Origin: an uncultured Thermoguttaceae bacterium
GTDB taxonomy: Bacteria > Planctomycetota > Planctomycetia > Pirellulales > Thermoguttaceae
NCBI GenBank assembly: GCA_938084835.1
Contig: CALKER010000006.1
Location: 620,001 to 684,000, forward strand
Reading direction: 5' to 3'
DNA length: 64,000 bases
Shown here: piece after piece, positions 28,692 to 38,428 of the stretch
Position numbering within the stretch: position 1 is the stretch's first letter
Layout of the letters: each line of letters opens with the position of its first letter
Translations under genes and position numbers: made by a program
The notes under the pieces: model-generated
Told to the model about the DNA's origin: nothing
Database searches by the model: none
Seen by the model: the letters and a program-made list of their open reading frames with translations, nothing else

Positions 28692-29180
28692 TTAATCCTG
28701 GTCTGCGGGCTGAACGTCGACGATTTCCAAACGGATGATTCCCTTGGGAGCCTGGAAACTCACCTGGTCACCTTTGCGTTTCCCGAGAATTGCCTGGGCT
28801 AGGGGGCTGGAGACAAGGATTTTCCCTTCCCGATAGTTTTCCTCTCCCAAACCCACCAAGATGTAAACGTCTAATTCATCCGTGTCCAAATCGCGTAGCA
28901 CAACTTTTCGACCCATGGCCACAACGTCAGCCGGGGTTTCCTCGACCTCGACGATGTAAGCGCGGCGAAGCTTCTCATACAACTGGGCAAGTTTTTGCTG
29001 AATCAAAGCGAGCGATTCCCTCGCAGCATGATATTCCGCATTTTCGCGAAGATCGCCTTCGGCACGGGCTGCAGCAACACGCTTTTCCGCCTCGAGCATC
29101 ACTTCGTTTCGCAAGTAGTCTATTTCCGCTTTAAGCTTTTCATAGCCCTGCCGGGTCATCGGGATCCGATCATCTATCAC
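28692..29180 (-). CDS. greA: Transcription elongation factor GreA
   Basis: A 162-residue protein that enters the RNA polymerase secondary channel and stimulates cleavage of backtracked transcripts. The N-terminal coiled coil contains the catalytic acidic tip (A-R-A-E-G-D-L-R-E-N-A-E-Y-H-A-A), and the C-terminal FKBP-like domain ends G-x-x-V-x-x-x-A-P-K-G-I-I-R-L-E-I. Starts considered: GTG 29207, GTG 29180 and ATG 29159. GGAGG lies ten bases before 29180, which also gives the family-like N-terminus (M-I-D-D-R-I-P-M-T). It ends 232 bases before the ThuA gene on the same strand. Confidence 0.95.
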   Translation of the reverse strand: MIDDRIPMTRQGYEKLKAEIDYLRNEVMLEAEKRVAAARAEGDLRENAEYHAARESLALIQQKLAQLYEKLRRAYIVEVEETPADVVAMGRKVVLRDLDTDELDVYILVGLGEENYREGKILVSSPLAQAILGKRKGDQVSFQAPKGIIRLEIVDVQPADQD

Positions 29181-29494
29181 AGGCAAAGGACCTCCGTCTA
29201 ACTGCACCTTTTATCGTGGACTCTCTTCGTGCCAGGGAAATTGAGGCATATAGACCCCAGTGAGGGAAAGACTCCGAGGTTTCTGGGCCACGGTCTAATC
29301 GGCCTGCATTTCCAGAGCAAAAAATGCAATCTGGTAGCGGCGGGGTTCGCCATGTTGTTCTGAGGTCGTCTCGAAGCATGGACCCCGTACTGTTGGCCTA
29401 AAATTTTAGCCTGTAATCGTAACTAGTGAATTTGGTCTGAGAGTGGCAACCGGGAGCTAGGATGTCCCAACCGGGAAAGGTGGCATGACAAAAG
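29181..29494. other. Short intergenic stretch before greA
   Basis: Contains the GGAGG site for greA at its left edge. Nothing else recognised. Confidence 0.4.
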
Positions 29495-30415
29495 TTACCA
29501 AATTTTGAAATATTCGAAGGGCGCGGTGTTCTGGGACCTCGACTTTACGGCTTCAAGCTGATGCAGAATTCGTTGAAGTTTTTCCTTAGCGGATATTTCC
29601 CCGGGAATTTCCCGTCCGGGGGCATGCCCCCATAGGATGGCCCGACCATCGGCGTCGAAAATGGAGAAAACGATTTCCTCGGGCTCAAGTGGGTGGCTTT
29701 TCACCGTGGGCTGAATGAATCGAAAACCCCGCTGAGCTAAATCCGGTCCCAGGAAGGCAGCAAGCCGGGCAGCTTCGATCGCGACTCCATCTTGTATCCG
29801 TTCGCCTATCCGCAGGGTTTGGGGACACTTTTCCACCAGAACACGGTATAGGTAATCCCTCGCTTCAGGCCGGATATTCTCTGCCGGCAGAGCGATTCCG
29901 TCTTCCCCGAGAGCTACAAAGCCTGTTGCGGTTACCAGAAGACAAACCGGGCGTCTGTATTTTACTTCGATGATAATTGTGCTGGGGAATCTTATGCTTA
30001 CGCGGTCTAGGCTTGCGACCCAGCAATTAGTGCGGACAATCTCCGCCACCTTTGCCGCTGCCTGGGTTTCGAGAATGGAGTTGATGGCCCGATGCCTTAA
30101 CGCGGCTAGTATTTCTTCGGCCACATCGTCGCGAAGCCAAGAAGGACTCGCCGAAAGGACCAGCCCATTTCGGTCTATTTGATATCGAGGCTGCCCGAAA
30201 AGCTTAGTTTGATCGAGAGCATGCGTTGTCAAAAAGGTCATCGTGCTCGCAAGTGCGAGGATAATTACTCCCGTAGTGGCTCGAACTTCAGAAGCCACCT
30301 TGGCCAATATCACTATCCTGGCGTTTTTACTCACGTATCGCGCTTCGGCCTTGGCTTCGAGGGTAACGAAACTTCCATACTGCTTCCGTGTGCCGATACT
30401 TTTCCTTCTGTCCAT
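29495..30415 (-). CDS. FtsQ/POTRA-like single-pass membrane protein
   Basis: A 306-residue protein with a basic cytoplasmic start, one transmembrane segment (about 46-64) and an extracytoplasmic region. That region has a POTRA-like arrangement: about 75-145 with W-V-A-S-L-D-R-V-S-I-R-F-P-S-T-I-I-I-E-V-K-Y-R-R-P-V, then V-A-L-G-E-D-G-I-A-L-P. The pattern 'w-V-x-x-v-x-V-x-r-x-f-P-x-t-l-x-I-x-v-x-e-R-x-P-v-a' is that of FtsQ/DivIB and the second half continues like the FtsQ beta-domain. Planctomycetes lack FtsZ, so a divisome role cannot be assumed. No other division gene is adjacent. The assignment is by pattern only. Confidence 0.65.
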   Translation of the reverse strand: MDRRKSIGTRKQYGSFVTLEAKAEARYVSKNARIVILAKVASEVRATTGVIILALASTMTFLTTHALDQTKLFGQPRYQIDRNGLVLSASPSWLRDDVAEEILAALRHRAINSILETQAAAKVAEIVRTNCWVASLDRVSIRFPSTIIIEVKYRRPVCLLVTATGFVALGEDGIALPAENIRPEARDYLYRVLVEKCPQTLRIGERIQDGVAIEAARLAAFLGPDLAQRGFRFIQPTVKSHPLEPEEIVFSIFDADGRAILWGHAPGREIPGEISAKEKLQRILHQLEAVKSRSQNTAPFEYFKIW

Positions 30416-31045
30416 CGGAATCGGTGCCTGATTCGCGCCAGCTTTTTGGTTCGGGTGGGTAAAATTAGACCTACTTTCGTCGAATGGGGCCGGAGTTTGC
30501 CGACCATGCTTGTGGGGGGTTCCACGCCGGCATCAGTTGGGTTGGAGGACAATTAGTAATGCAACAAGCCTAACTAGTGCAACAAGCTTGCATGTCAAAG
30601 GGTTTTGGAACGTAGGGGACTGGTTGCGGTAGGGTATCACGCAGGTCAGGTGCGGACAGGGACAATGACGGCGCCCAAAGAAGGCAGTAGTGTTAGCCGA
30701 ACGTGGCTTCGGAGACGGTGGAGAGGCGCAAAGAGCCGAAAAGATGGAGGCTTCGGCACTGATCAGCCAACTAGTGCCGACTCCTTCTCACGCGTTAATT
30801 TTTACACTTACAACACTCCCGCGGGCGACCGCTATTAGAAGCAACAATTCCCCGGGGACGGAAAAGGATCACCCATCCGAGTGCCTGGCGGAGGGATGTG
30901 CGGGTTCTTTCTTCAAAGGCCTCACCCAGAGCAACTGTGGATGCCAGGAGGGCGGCTTATGCTGTGCCTCGCCACAGCGAGCCGATAGATTTGACAAAGG
31001 ACGAGCAGCTTACAACTACGTAGAGAATCAGCCGGGACCAAGGAG
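30416..31045. other. Divergent intergenic region before hisI
   Basis: No gene recognised. GCAACAAGC occurs at 30561-30569 and 30579-30587 (18-base period), flanked by an inverted ATGCAA/TTGCAT pair (30559-30564/30588-30593). This could be a regulator site between the two divergent genes. Confidence 0.4.
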
Positions 31046-31471
31046 ATGTCAAACACCAATAATCAATTTCGGGAAAATGCTGACAAATGCCCTAGGCCGA
31101 ATTTTCGAAAGAACAACGGTATTGTGCCGGTCATCGTTCAGGATGTGCACACTAACGAAGTGTTGATGCTGGGGTACATGAATGAGGAGAGCTTTTTGGA
31201 AACTTTGCGTACCGGTCAGGCAGTGTATTTTAGTCGCAGTCGAAATCGATTATGGCGGAAAGGGGAGGAAAGTGGGCATATACAGCTTGTCCGCGAAATC
31301 TATTTTGATTGCGACGAAGATACTATTCTGCTAAAGGTCGAGCAGGTAGGGGGGGCAGCGTGCCATACTGGCTACCGTTCGTGTTTCCATCGAAAGCTTA
31401 CGCCTAACGGGCTGGAAGTGGTAGGGGAGCCCATCTTCGATCCAGAAGTTGTTTACAAGCGCAAAAGTTAG
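31046..31471 (+). CDS. hisI: Phosphoribosyl-AMP cyclohydrolase
   Basis: A 141-residue cytoplasmic enzyme that opens the adenine ring of phosphoribosyl-AMP in histidine synthesis. Metal ligands are visible as D-C-D-E-D and the C-H-T-G-x-R-S-C-F motif; G-Y-M-N, Y-F-S-R-S-R and L-W-x-K-G-E-x-S-G-H are all present. It is a stand-alone enzyme without the HisE domain. AAGGAG directly abuts the ATG at 31046, an unusually tight spacing; no better in-frame start was found. A hairpin terminator follows at 31557. Confidence 0.95.
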   Translation: MSNTNNQFRENADKCPRPNFRKNNGIVPVIVQDVHTNEVLMLGYMNEESFLETLRTGQAVYFSRSRNRLWRKGEESGHIQLVREIYFDCDEDTILLKVEQVGGAACHTGYRSCFHRKLTPNGLEVVGEPIFDPEVVYKRKS

Positions 31472-31556
31472 GGCATGTCCGCAATTTATTAACATGGTTC
31501 ATCCGGAGTATCAAGGCTCGCAACAACTCGTCGTGGGATACTCGGAGAATTTAATA

Positions 31557-31590
31557 CCCCCAGGTTTGACCTCCCTGGGGGCGTTGCTTT
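31557..31590 (+). terminator. Probable terminator downstream of hisI
   Basis: Perfect 8-bp GC stem CCCCCAGG (31557-31564) with CCTGGGGG (31574-31581), nine-base loop, followed by a modest T-rich stretch (CGTTGCTTT). It lies about 85 bases past the hisI stop, between genes that converge. Confidence 0.55.
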
Positions 31591-31772
31591 ACGCTGCCTG
31601 CTTTTTCGAAACCACAGAACTTTTTGTAATTTGAATCGCAAGCACATTAGGCCGCGGGGAGCATAACGGTGCGGCTTTTGCGCTTCCGGTGGAAAGCTCG
31701 GGCGCCCTCGCAAGCTCTGCTAGCCGGCGAACCATGCCTAGGGAATGGTCTTTCGCGCCGGAAGCGCGGAGC

Positions 31773-32957
31773 TTAGGCAGCATGGTCGAGAGGGGTATTT
31801 ACATCGCACTTCATGGTTGCTTGCTTGGGATGGACGCTAGGGATGGCTTTCCGTGAGATCCTGCGGGTGGGAGAAGCTTTGCTAGTGGAAGATGCGGTCG
31901 ATCGCGTTGTGGGCTTTTGCCCAGGGACTTGATCGGGAGAAAACGCCATCGGATTTTGCGGCGCATCAAAGTTTACAAGTTTGCGGATGGCGAAATTCTT
32001 GCGATTAGGGATAGCATAATAAATTCGAATGCCCAATTCACCAAGCAGGCCGAGACTGAGGAACTGGATGGATACCATAGCAGAAAAAACGGCGAGCAGG
32101 AGCAGGGGATTACCCGTCATATCGACCGAGTGAAAGAGCTTCATGGCCAATGTAGCCATTGTAGCAAGGGCGCCGATTCCCATACAGAAGAAAGCCATTC
32201 GTCCGAAAAGCCGAATTGGGCTGGAGAAATAGTCCAAAATAAATTTCACAGTGAGGAGGTCAAGAAGAACCCCGAAGGTTCTCCCCAGCCCATATTTGCT
32301 TTGGCCGAACCGCCGGGGGTTATGATGGGTGACGATCTCTGTGCTTGCAGCTCCTCGCCAATGAGCGAGAATGGGAATAAAGCGGTGCATTTCGCCGTAA
32401 AGTTCCAGTTCGCCGGCTATTTCTCGCCGCATCACCCTAAGGGCACAACCGAGGTCGTGAACGGAAACCCCCGTAACCTTAGAAATCAACCAATTGGCGA
32501 CTCGGGAGGGGAGCCTACGAAGGAGTAGGCGATCCTGCCGCTTACGCCGCCATCCGTGGACAACGTCAAGTCCGTCCCGTCCCAGGACCTCAATCATTCG
32601 GGGAATGTCCGCGGGATCATTCTGAAGGTCCCCGTCGAGGGTCACTACCAGATCCTTACTGGCTCGTTGGATCCCCGCGGCCAATGCCGCCGTTTGCCCA
32701 TAATTCCGGCGAAGTTGAATCAGCTTTACTCGGGGCTCAACGTAGGCATACAGCTCGATCGCTATCCGCGTTTTGTCTGTGGAACCATCGTCGACGAAAA
32801 TCACTTCCCAATCGTCGGTCAGGGAAGCCAGGACGAGAATCAGCCGCTCCATGAGGGGGCCGATGTTGTCCTCTTCGTTATAGACCGGGATAACAACTGA
32901 AATGCTAACTGGATTTGTTTCCACGTTGTCGCAGCTTTCGATTAGGCGGTTTGCCAA
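31773..32957 (-). CDS. Family 2 glycosyltransferase, polyprenyl-phosphate type
   Basis: A 394-residue enzyme that would transfer a sugar from a nucleotide donor to a lipid carrier at the inner membrane. The GT-A domain begins V-V-I-P-V-Y-N-E-E-D-N-I and has V-D-D-G-S-T-D and the D-x-D-like L-D-G-D-L-Q-N-D-P. The segment R-R-F-G-Q-S-K-Y-G-L matches the DPM1/ArnC group. Two transmembrane helices follow (about 250-275 and 285-310), then a Ser/Thr/Lys-rich tail of about 60 residues which is not part of the family. The start is a TTG at 32957 without a strong ribosome-binding site; an internal GTG at codon 12 is an alternative. Confidence 0.9.
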   Translation of the reverse strand: MANRLIESCDNVETNPVSISVVIPVYNEEDNIGPLMERLILVLASLTDDWEVIFVDDGSTDKTRIAIELYAYVEPRVKLIQLRRNYGQTAALAAGIQRASKDLVVTLDGDLQNDPADIPRMIEVLGRDGLDVVHGWRRKRQDRLLLRRLPSRVANWLISKVTGVSVHDLGCALRVMRREIAGELELYGEMHRFIPILAHWRGAASTEIVTHHNPRRFGQSKYGLGRTFGVLLDLLTVKFILDYFSSPIRLFGRMAFFCMGIGALATMATLAMKLFHSVDMTGNPLLLLAVFSAMVSIQFLSLGLLGELGIRIYYAIPNRKNFAIRKLVNFDAPQNPMAFSPDQVPGQKPTTRSTASSTSKASPTRRISRKAIPSVHPKQATMKCDVNTPLDHAA

Positions 32958-33651
32958 GATTGGTGTTCCCGTGCTGGTAGAGCTCCGGCTGGCGGATCAA
33001 CCATCTTTGGGGCCGGAAACTGTGGGACACGCGCTCCCAGGGTTAGCACCCTCGCAATAGCAGGGCTTTGAGGCCCGCGACGATCCTGCTTCAAGCGGGT
33101 TCGCAAATATTACCGATTTGGTTGACTTCGCGTCTAATTCTTCGAGGTTAACTTGGCGAATGTTTACTGGAGGTTAACTTAGCGAATGGTGCCAAAAAAA
33201 GGTCGATAATTGCAAGCGTTCCCCAGTTTCCGATTTCCCATTATTGGTTACTTGGAATCAGCCCGAAAAGGTTATCTTGATACGGGTAGAGCTTTCACTC
33301 ACGTGGGGTGAATAAGGGTTAAGAAGCTGCGATGTGATTAGAATTGTCGTAAAAACATAAGAGATTTTGTGACGTTTCTATGACTTCTCCCGACTAATTT
33401 TGTCTTTGCCAGTAAGGGGGAGGAATTCTTTGGAGCAGACTAGGGACGACAGATGTGCAAAAGGTCCGTTGTACAACATGCATGTCGGCCGGTCAGCACG
33501 GGGAGCTAGGATGGCCGGGAGGCGGATCTGGTCGGCCCATGAAAGTGTTTGCAGAGGATAGTGCGGCGGGATAGCTCGCAAGTAATCAGATTAAACGGGT
33601 CGATGGATATCGCCTTTTTTAACACAACTCGGTATTAAATTTTCTAATGAT
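32958..33651. other. Divergent intergenic region with direct repeats
   Basis: No gene recognised between two divergent genes. It carries the two 19-base repeats at 33144-33188 listed separately. The right end is AT-rich, as expected of a promoter region for the dehydrogenase. Confidence 0.45.
33144..33188. repeat. Two 19-bp direct repeats with a palindromic GTTAAC core
   Basis: GAGGTTAACTTGGCGAATG (33144-33162) recurs as GAGGTTAACTTAGCGAATG (33170-33188) with one mismatch and a 26-base period. GTTAAC in each is a 6-bp palindrome. The position in a divergent promoter region suits a pair of regulator-binding sites. Confidence 0.7.
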
Positions 33652-34902
33652 ATGGGCCAATTTGTTAAGAAATTCGAATTCTGCTTTCCAACTCGAGTTC
33701 TCTTTGGCCGTGGTGCCGCACGACAGCTTCCAGGCTTACTGGCAACCTTAGGTAAGAGGGTCTTACTTGTTGGTTACAGCCAACCTTCCCCGCTCCATCC
33801 ACTATACACCGAATTGTGCGAGCTCTTAACGGAGAAAGGTTTGTCGGTGACGGCTTACCTTGCCGTCGATCGTGAGCCCACGCTGGAGCTTGTCAGTCAT
33901 GGGTATAGCACCGCGTGCCACTTCGCTCCGGATGTGGTGCTGGCAGTGGGCGGCGGAAGTGTGTTGGATACTGCCAAACTTATGGTAGCCGGCGACGCCT
34001 ACCGTAAATATTTGGAGCAACGCGGGCGAGCAGGGCTGAGTACCACCTGTGACAAAGGGCACAGCGTGCTGGGGCAGTCCCAAGGCGGGCACGCTAAGCC
34101 TTCCTCCCTGGTGCTTGTGCCGACTACTTTTGGCACAGGGAGTGAGGTGACCGAAATTGCGGTGTTTACAGACGAGCTCCCCGGCCTGGATGGAAAATTT
34201 GTCCCGGTGAAGGTTGCCCTTAACGCACCTGAGCTTCGTGGCAATATTGCCGTTGTAGATCCGTCTTTGTGTGAAAGTTTGTCCTTGGACCTGCTTCAGG
34301 CTCAAGTGACCGATTTGCTGGGTCACATTGTCGAAAGTGTAATGAGCCGTGGGTGCACTCGGCTGAGTTTCCTTCTAGCGAGCGAGGCATTTCGCGTGGT
34401 CGTCGGTGCCTATCACCAGGTATCGATGGGGGATCGAACTCCGGATTTGATCGAAGAGCTTGCGTGGGCTGGGCTGTTGGGCGGTTTCGCCGTGCAAATC
34501 TCTGGGGTGACGGTCGGGCATGCCTTGGCTCATGCTATGGGAGCTGTGCTTGAAATTCCTCATGCGATTGGGGTGGGTTTGACGCTTCCGGCGGCCGTCG
34601 AATTCAACCGGTCAGTTGTCGCCGAGCGGTTACGGCACCTAGAACGAATTCTCCTTTCAGCGGGACACGGATTTGGGCCGGCAAGGGCTCCGACAATTGA
34701 ATCGCTTGTTGATGAATGGACCGGTTGGACTGTAAAGCGAGCGTCGACACTCATGGCGGCAAAAAAGCTGGAGTCGATCGAATCGGCGGTTGTGGCCAGC
34801 GCGGAGTGCGGGTCTCGACTCATTCTTCGGCTTAATCCCCGACCCGTGGGACGCGATGACTTGTTACGATTGGTCAGACAGGTGTTGTGCAGAATATCGT
34901 GA
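33652..34902 (+). CDS. Iron-containing alcohol dehydrogenase
   Basis: A 416-residue NAD(P)-dependent dehydrogenase of the type III (iron-activated) family. The NAD-binding G-G-G-S-V-L-D-T-A-K motif is at about 104-113. T-T-F-G-T-G-S-E-V-T follows, and the metal ligands appear in D-L-L-G-H-I-V-E-S and in H-A-L-A-H-A-M-G with the later I-P-H-A-I-G. Substrates range from butanol and propanediol to glycerol and methanol and cannot be deduced here. An in-frame ATG at 33652 directly precedes the conserved F-x-F-x-x-P-T-R-V-L-F-G-R-G start. The gene stands alone. Confidence 0.93.
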   Translation: MGQFVKKFEFCFPTRVLFGRGAARQLPGLLATLGKRVLLVGYSQPSPLHPLYTELCELLTEKGLSVTAYLAVDREPTLELVSHGYSTACHFAPDVVLAVGGGSVLDTAKLMVAGDAYRKYLEQRGRAGLSTTCDKGHSVLGQSQGGHAKPSSLVLVPTTFGTGSEVTEIAVFTDELPGLDGKFVPVKVALNAPELRGNIAVVDPSLCESLSLDLLQAQVTDLLGHIVESVMSRGCTRLSFLLASEAFRVVVGAYHQVSMGDRTPDLIEELAWAGLLGGFAVQISGVTVGHALAHAMGAVLEIPHAIGVGLTLPAAVEFNRSVVAERLRHLERILLSAGHGFGPARAPTIESLVDEWTGWTVKRASTLMAAKKLESIESAVVASAECGSRLILRLNPRPVGRDDLLRLVRQVLCRIS

Positions 34903-35219
34903 AGGATATCTTACAACCTGCCCCAGCAGCAAGGCCGCTCAAGATGACTTCGTACCCGTTAATTGGACGCAGTAAAATAAGCCACCTTATTCCCTGCAAT
35001 TTCGTCAACAATGCCGCACAAGCATTCTCCTTAGAATGACAAATCCTAGGCCGTATAATATCGATGCCAAGTAAGCGCCTTAGCAGGTTGAGCAGCTAAG
35101 CGTACGCAACCTTCAGTTGTTTACATGGCTCACCGGCGCATCGGAGGCACGCCTTGTCACTTCGCCGAAGTGAGCCAAAGGGCTTGTGGATCTGTGCCTT
35201 GCTAAAGGAGGTCTGACTG
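34903..35219. other. Short intergenic stretch
   Basis: Only the AAAGGAGG ribosome-binding site for the gene at 35220 is recognised, near its right end. Confidence 0.4.
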
Positions 35220-37316
35220 ATGAGCGTGCACGGTTCTTTAAAGGCTTTTGCCAGGGTGATTCTTGTATTCGTGTTGGTTTTTGGAAGCACGGTTCGAGTA
35301 TGCCCAGCAGGGGGGACTGGAACGAGCCGGCAAAGTGTAGCCAACATCTGGATCGACCCAGGAAAAGCCGAGGGCGAGATCGTGGGTAATGTGTTTAGCT
35401 TGAGGAATAACTGTCTGGAGGTTTCCTTTTTCGTCAACGAGCGAGGTATTTTTTTAGAACGGCTTGTCAATCGCGACAAAGGAATAGAACTGAAATTTCC
35501 CAGGGAGGTCCCGCTGGCAATCAAGGGGGCAGCCGAGGATACGGAAAAAACTTGGTTGAGACTGCTCCCGGCCGACGAGCCGCAGCTCAGTACAGTGTTG
35601 CCAGAACCTGAGGCTTTAGGGGTCTCGCGGCAGCTCCCGGGTAAGCGGGTTACACTTGCGGTAGTAGACGAAAATGGGCAATACCATGGGCATTTTAGCG
35701 TTGAGCTTGGGGATGGATCCCACTACGTTCGGTCAATTCTCGAACTGGATCCGGCCGTGGTTGGGGAAGTCCCGAGGGATCTTTTGTGGTTAACGCTTCC
35801 GGGTGATAAGGCCGAGGTCGTCGGCGAGGTACACGGTTCGCCAGTGGTTGTTGACGACTTCTTCTTTTTCTGTGAGCATCCGATGGCCCAAGGAGTACCT
35901 TATTGGGACGGGGAGCTGGTTCTGCAGGTGCCGCTCTTTGCCCCTCCAGAGGCAGGGGTGTCTATTCGGCGGGGCCTGGCGATTGGGGTTTTACCGCCGG
36001 CTCAACACCGCCGGGGCTTTCTTGCCTACATAGAGCGAGAGCGACTACGACCTTATAGCCCGTTTGTCAACTACAACTCATGGTGGGATATCGCATGGAG
36101 TGACCGCAAAATGAACGAGGCATTATGCGCGGCGGTCATTCGGGCCTTCGGTGAGGAGCTGATTAGCCGGCGAAAAGTGGAAGTCGACGCCTTTGTGTTT
36201 GACGACGGATGGGATGACAGCCGGACGTTGTGGCAATTTCACGCAGGATTCCCCCAAGGATTTTCGCCGCTGCAGAATCTCGCACAGCAGTATGGCTCGG
36301 CAATTGGAACGTGGCTTTCCCCCTTCGGCGGGTATCAGCAGGCCAGAAAAGAACGTTTAAAGTATGGGGCGAAGGAGGGATTTGAAACAAATGAACGCGG
36401 ATTTTCGCTTGCCGGTCCTAAATATTATGCTCGCTTTCGTGATGTTTGCTTGCAAATGCTAAGGAACTACGAGATCCGGTATTTCAAATTTGATGGCATT
36501 GCGGAAGGAAGTCAAGTCCCTGGAGCGTCACGGCGGTTTGGCCCAGATATTGAGGCACTCCTGTACCTTGTGGCAAAGCTCAAGGAGGAATGTCCGGAGC
36601 TTTTCGTCAGTATCACGACAGGAACCTGGCCCTCCCCGGCATGGCTTCTGTTTGGCGACTCTGTGTGGCGGGGTGGACATGATTGGGCTGCCCACGGGGA
36701 GGGAAGCGTTCGTCAACAGTGGATTACCTACCGTGACATGGAGGTGTACCGCCGCGTGGTGCGGCGCGCATCTTTCTATCCGTTAAACTCCTTAATGACT
36801 GTTACCGTTTGCTTCGGTCAGTTGGGAACGGCTTTGAACATGGGACAAGAACCGGAGGATGTCATTGACGAAATGTGGATGGCTGCGGCAAGCGGCACTC
36901 AGAATTTTGAGCTCTACCTTAGCCCTAGTTTGATGAGCGATCTGACTTGGGATACCCTGGCCGAGACTATCCGATGGATCCGCGACAACCGAGAAGTTCT
37001 TGTGGACGTGCATTGGGTAGGGGGAGATCCGGGGCAGGGGGAGGTTTATGGCTACGCCGCATGGTCTGCGGAGAAAGCGATTCTGAGTTTGAGGAATCCG
37101 GCTTTGGAGCCGCAAAAGTTCTCCTTCACTGTGGCGGAAGCCTGCGAGTTTCCCCGGCTTGCGACGCCTCAGCTGTGGAAGTTAATGCCACGGTATAATC
37201 CCAAGCGAGTGGTTCTGCCCGATCGTCTTGGTGGCGAGGAGCCTTTTGTTGTCGAATTGCCTCCTCTGGCCATTCTGGTTTTGGAGGCCACACCGATTGA
37301 ACGGGCGGTGGAGTAA
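35220..37316 (+). CDS. Alpha-galactosidase-like glycoside hydrolase (clan GH-D type), secreted
   Basis: A 698-residue exported protein with an N-terminal signal segment (about 8-30). An N-terminal beta-sandwich (to about 280) precedes a TIM barrel. Clan GH-D/GH36 features are N-Y-N-S-W-W-D, V-D-A-F-V-F-D-D-G-W-D-D (strand 2), and R-Y-F-K-F-D-G-I-A-E-G, whose K-x-D aspartate is the expected nucleophile. A C-terminal beta-domain ends with P-P-L-A-I-L-V-L-E-A. Substrate is probably an alpha-galactoside, though planctomycete relatives are poorly characterised. AAAGGAGG lies eight bases before the ATG. It converges on a sugar ABC importer, which suggests that the released sugar is taken up. Confidence 0.82.
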   Translation: MSVHGSLKAFARVILVFVLVFGSTVRVCPAGGTGTSRQSVANIWIDPGKAEGEIVGNVFSLRNNCLEVSFFVNERGIFLERLVNRDKGIELKFPREVPLAIKGAAEDTEKTWLRLLPADEPQLSTVLPEPEALGVSRQLPGKRVTLAVVDENGQYHGHFSVELGDGSHYVRSILELDPAVVGEVPRDLLWLTLPGDKAEVVGEVHGSPVVVDDFFFFCEHPMAQGVPYWDGELVLQVPLFAPPEAGVSIRRGLAIGVLPPAQHRRGFLAYIERERLRPYSPFVNYNSWWDIAWSDRKMNEALCAAVIRAFGEELISRRKVEVDAFVFDDGWDDSRTLWQFHAGFPQGFSPLQNLAQQYGSAIGTWLSPFGGYQQARKERLKYGAKEGFETNERGFSLAGPKYYARFRDVCLQMLRNYEIRYFKFDGIAEGSQVPGASRRFGPDIEALLYLVAKLKEECPELFVSITTGTWPSPAWLLFGDSVWRGGHDWAAHGEGSVRQQWITYRDMEVYRRVVRRASFYPLNSLMTVTVCFGQLGTALNMGQEPEDVIDEMWMAAASGTQNFELYLSPSLMSDLTWDTLAETIRWIRDNREVLVDVHWVGGDPGQGEVYGYAAWSAEKAILSLRNPALEPQKFSFTVAEACEFPRLATPQLWKLMPRYNPKRVVLPDRLGGEEPFVVELPPLAILVLEATPIERAVE

Positions 37317-37366
37317 ACGTTGCGGCCAATCTGGACTGTGAGAGATGCTTCTGTCGGCGTCCCGAG

Positions 37367-38428
37367 TTAATCGATTGGTTCACCACCTTGGTCGACGTTT
37401 TCTGGGGTGAAAATCCTGGAGCCTAAAACGATCTTTTTAGGAACCGGTTCCCCCCGCAAGATTTTTATGGCCGTCTCGATGGCTTCGGCCCCCCCTGTGG
37501 GGTATAGAAAAGTGGCACTTAAAATGCCTCGGCGTACGTAGGCGATTCCTTCATGGGGGAGGGCGTCAATTCCGACAAAAAGCATTTCCTTATCGCGGCC
37601 AGCGGCCCGGGCAGCAAGGTAAGCGCCATGGGCGCCGGGGTCATTGTGGGCGTAAACGGCATCGATTTTGTCGAAACGGGCTAAGGCCGACTCCATCTCT
37701 CGGCGTGCATTGGGTTCTAACCATTTCATGTCTGCTTCGAATACGACCTTAATCTCAGTGCCCGCAATCGCATCTCGGAACCCAGTATGCCGGTCCTGAC
37801 CGGGCGTTGAGGTCATTAGTCCCATCAATTCCACCACGTGCCCCTTGCCCCCCAATTTCTGGACAAGCCAGCGCCCGGCCGCATAGCCGATTTTTTTATT
37901 GTCGGCACCAATGAAGCATGTGTATTCATCTCCCAGGACTGCCCGGTCCAACACAATGACGGGAATACCCGCACGATAAGCTTTAGCCACGGGCTCGGTG
38001 AGAGGTTGGGCTTCCTTCGGGCTAACGATAATAAGATCGACTTTCGCACCGATGAATTCCTCCAAATGGGCCCGCTGCCGAAGCGTGTCATTCTGTGCAT
38101 CTTTGAAGACCACACGGAGATTAGGGTACTTCTTTGCTGCAGTTGCGATGTCGGCGTTCATCTGCACACGCCAGGGTTCTCCGAGGTTGCACTGACTCAT
38201 ACCGATTACGTAAATCCGTTCCTGTGCCGCTCCCGGTTGCGTTTGGGGAGTTCCTACAGCGGATTGCGGCTGACCGAGGAGCTCAGCGGCGGGCTGGGAG
38301 GAATCCGTTTCCGGTCGGTAACATCCGGGTAAACCCGTCATTGCCAAAACAACAAGCAACACACCGAGACGAATAAGCCGCGGTTTTCCGGATGTTGTAA
38401 ATAACAGCGTTGTGACTAAAGCGTTCAT
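37367..38428 (-). CDS. Ribose-type sugar ABC transporter, substrate-binding lipoprotein
   Basis: A 353-residue lipoprotein with signal peptide and lipobox L-P-G-C (Cys36). It is followed by a type I periplasmic-binding fold of the RbsB/ribose-galactose family (P-W-R-V-Q-M-N-A-D-I at the start; I-V-L-D-R-A in the hinge; D-A-L-P-H-E-G-I-A-Y-V). It captures a sugar for the permease and ATPase encoded upstream on the same strand. GAGGG precedes the ATG by ten bases. It is the last gene of the set, whereas the binding-protein gene often comes first. A 299-base gap before it could hold its own promoter. Confidence 0.93.
   Translation of the reverse strand: MNALVTTLLFTTSGKPRLIRLGVLLVVLAMTGLPGCYRPETDSSQPAAELLGQPQSAVGTPQTQPGAAQERIYVIGMSQCNLGEPWRVQMNADIATAAKKYPNLRVVFKDAQNDTLRQRAHLEEFIGAKVDLIIVSPKEAQPLTEPVAKAYRAGIPVIVLDRAVLGDEYTCFIGADNKKIGYAAGRWLVQKLGGKGHVVELMGLMTSTPGQDRHTGFRDAIAGTEIKVVFEADMKWLEPNARREMESALARFDKIDAVYAHNDPGAHGAYLAARAAGRDKEMLFVGIDALPHEGIAYVRRGILSATFLYPTGGAEAIETAIKILRGEPVPKKIVLGSRIFTPENVDQGGEPID

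Noticed and set aside
30690..31166. A 158-codon plus-strand frame overlapping the start of hisI.
   Set aside because: It overlaps the well-supported hisI gene in another frame and shows no family features.
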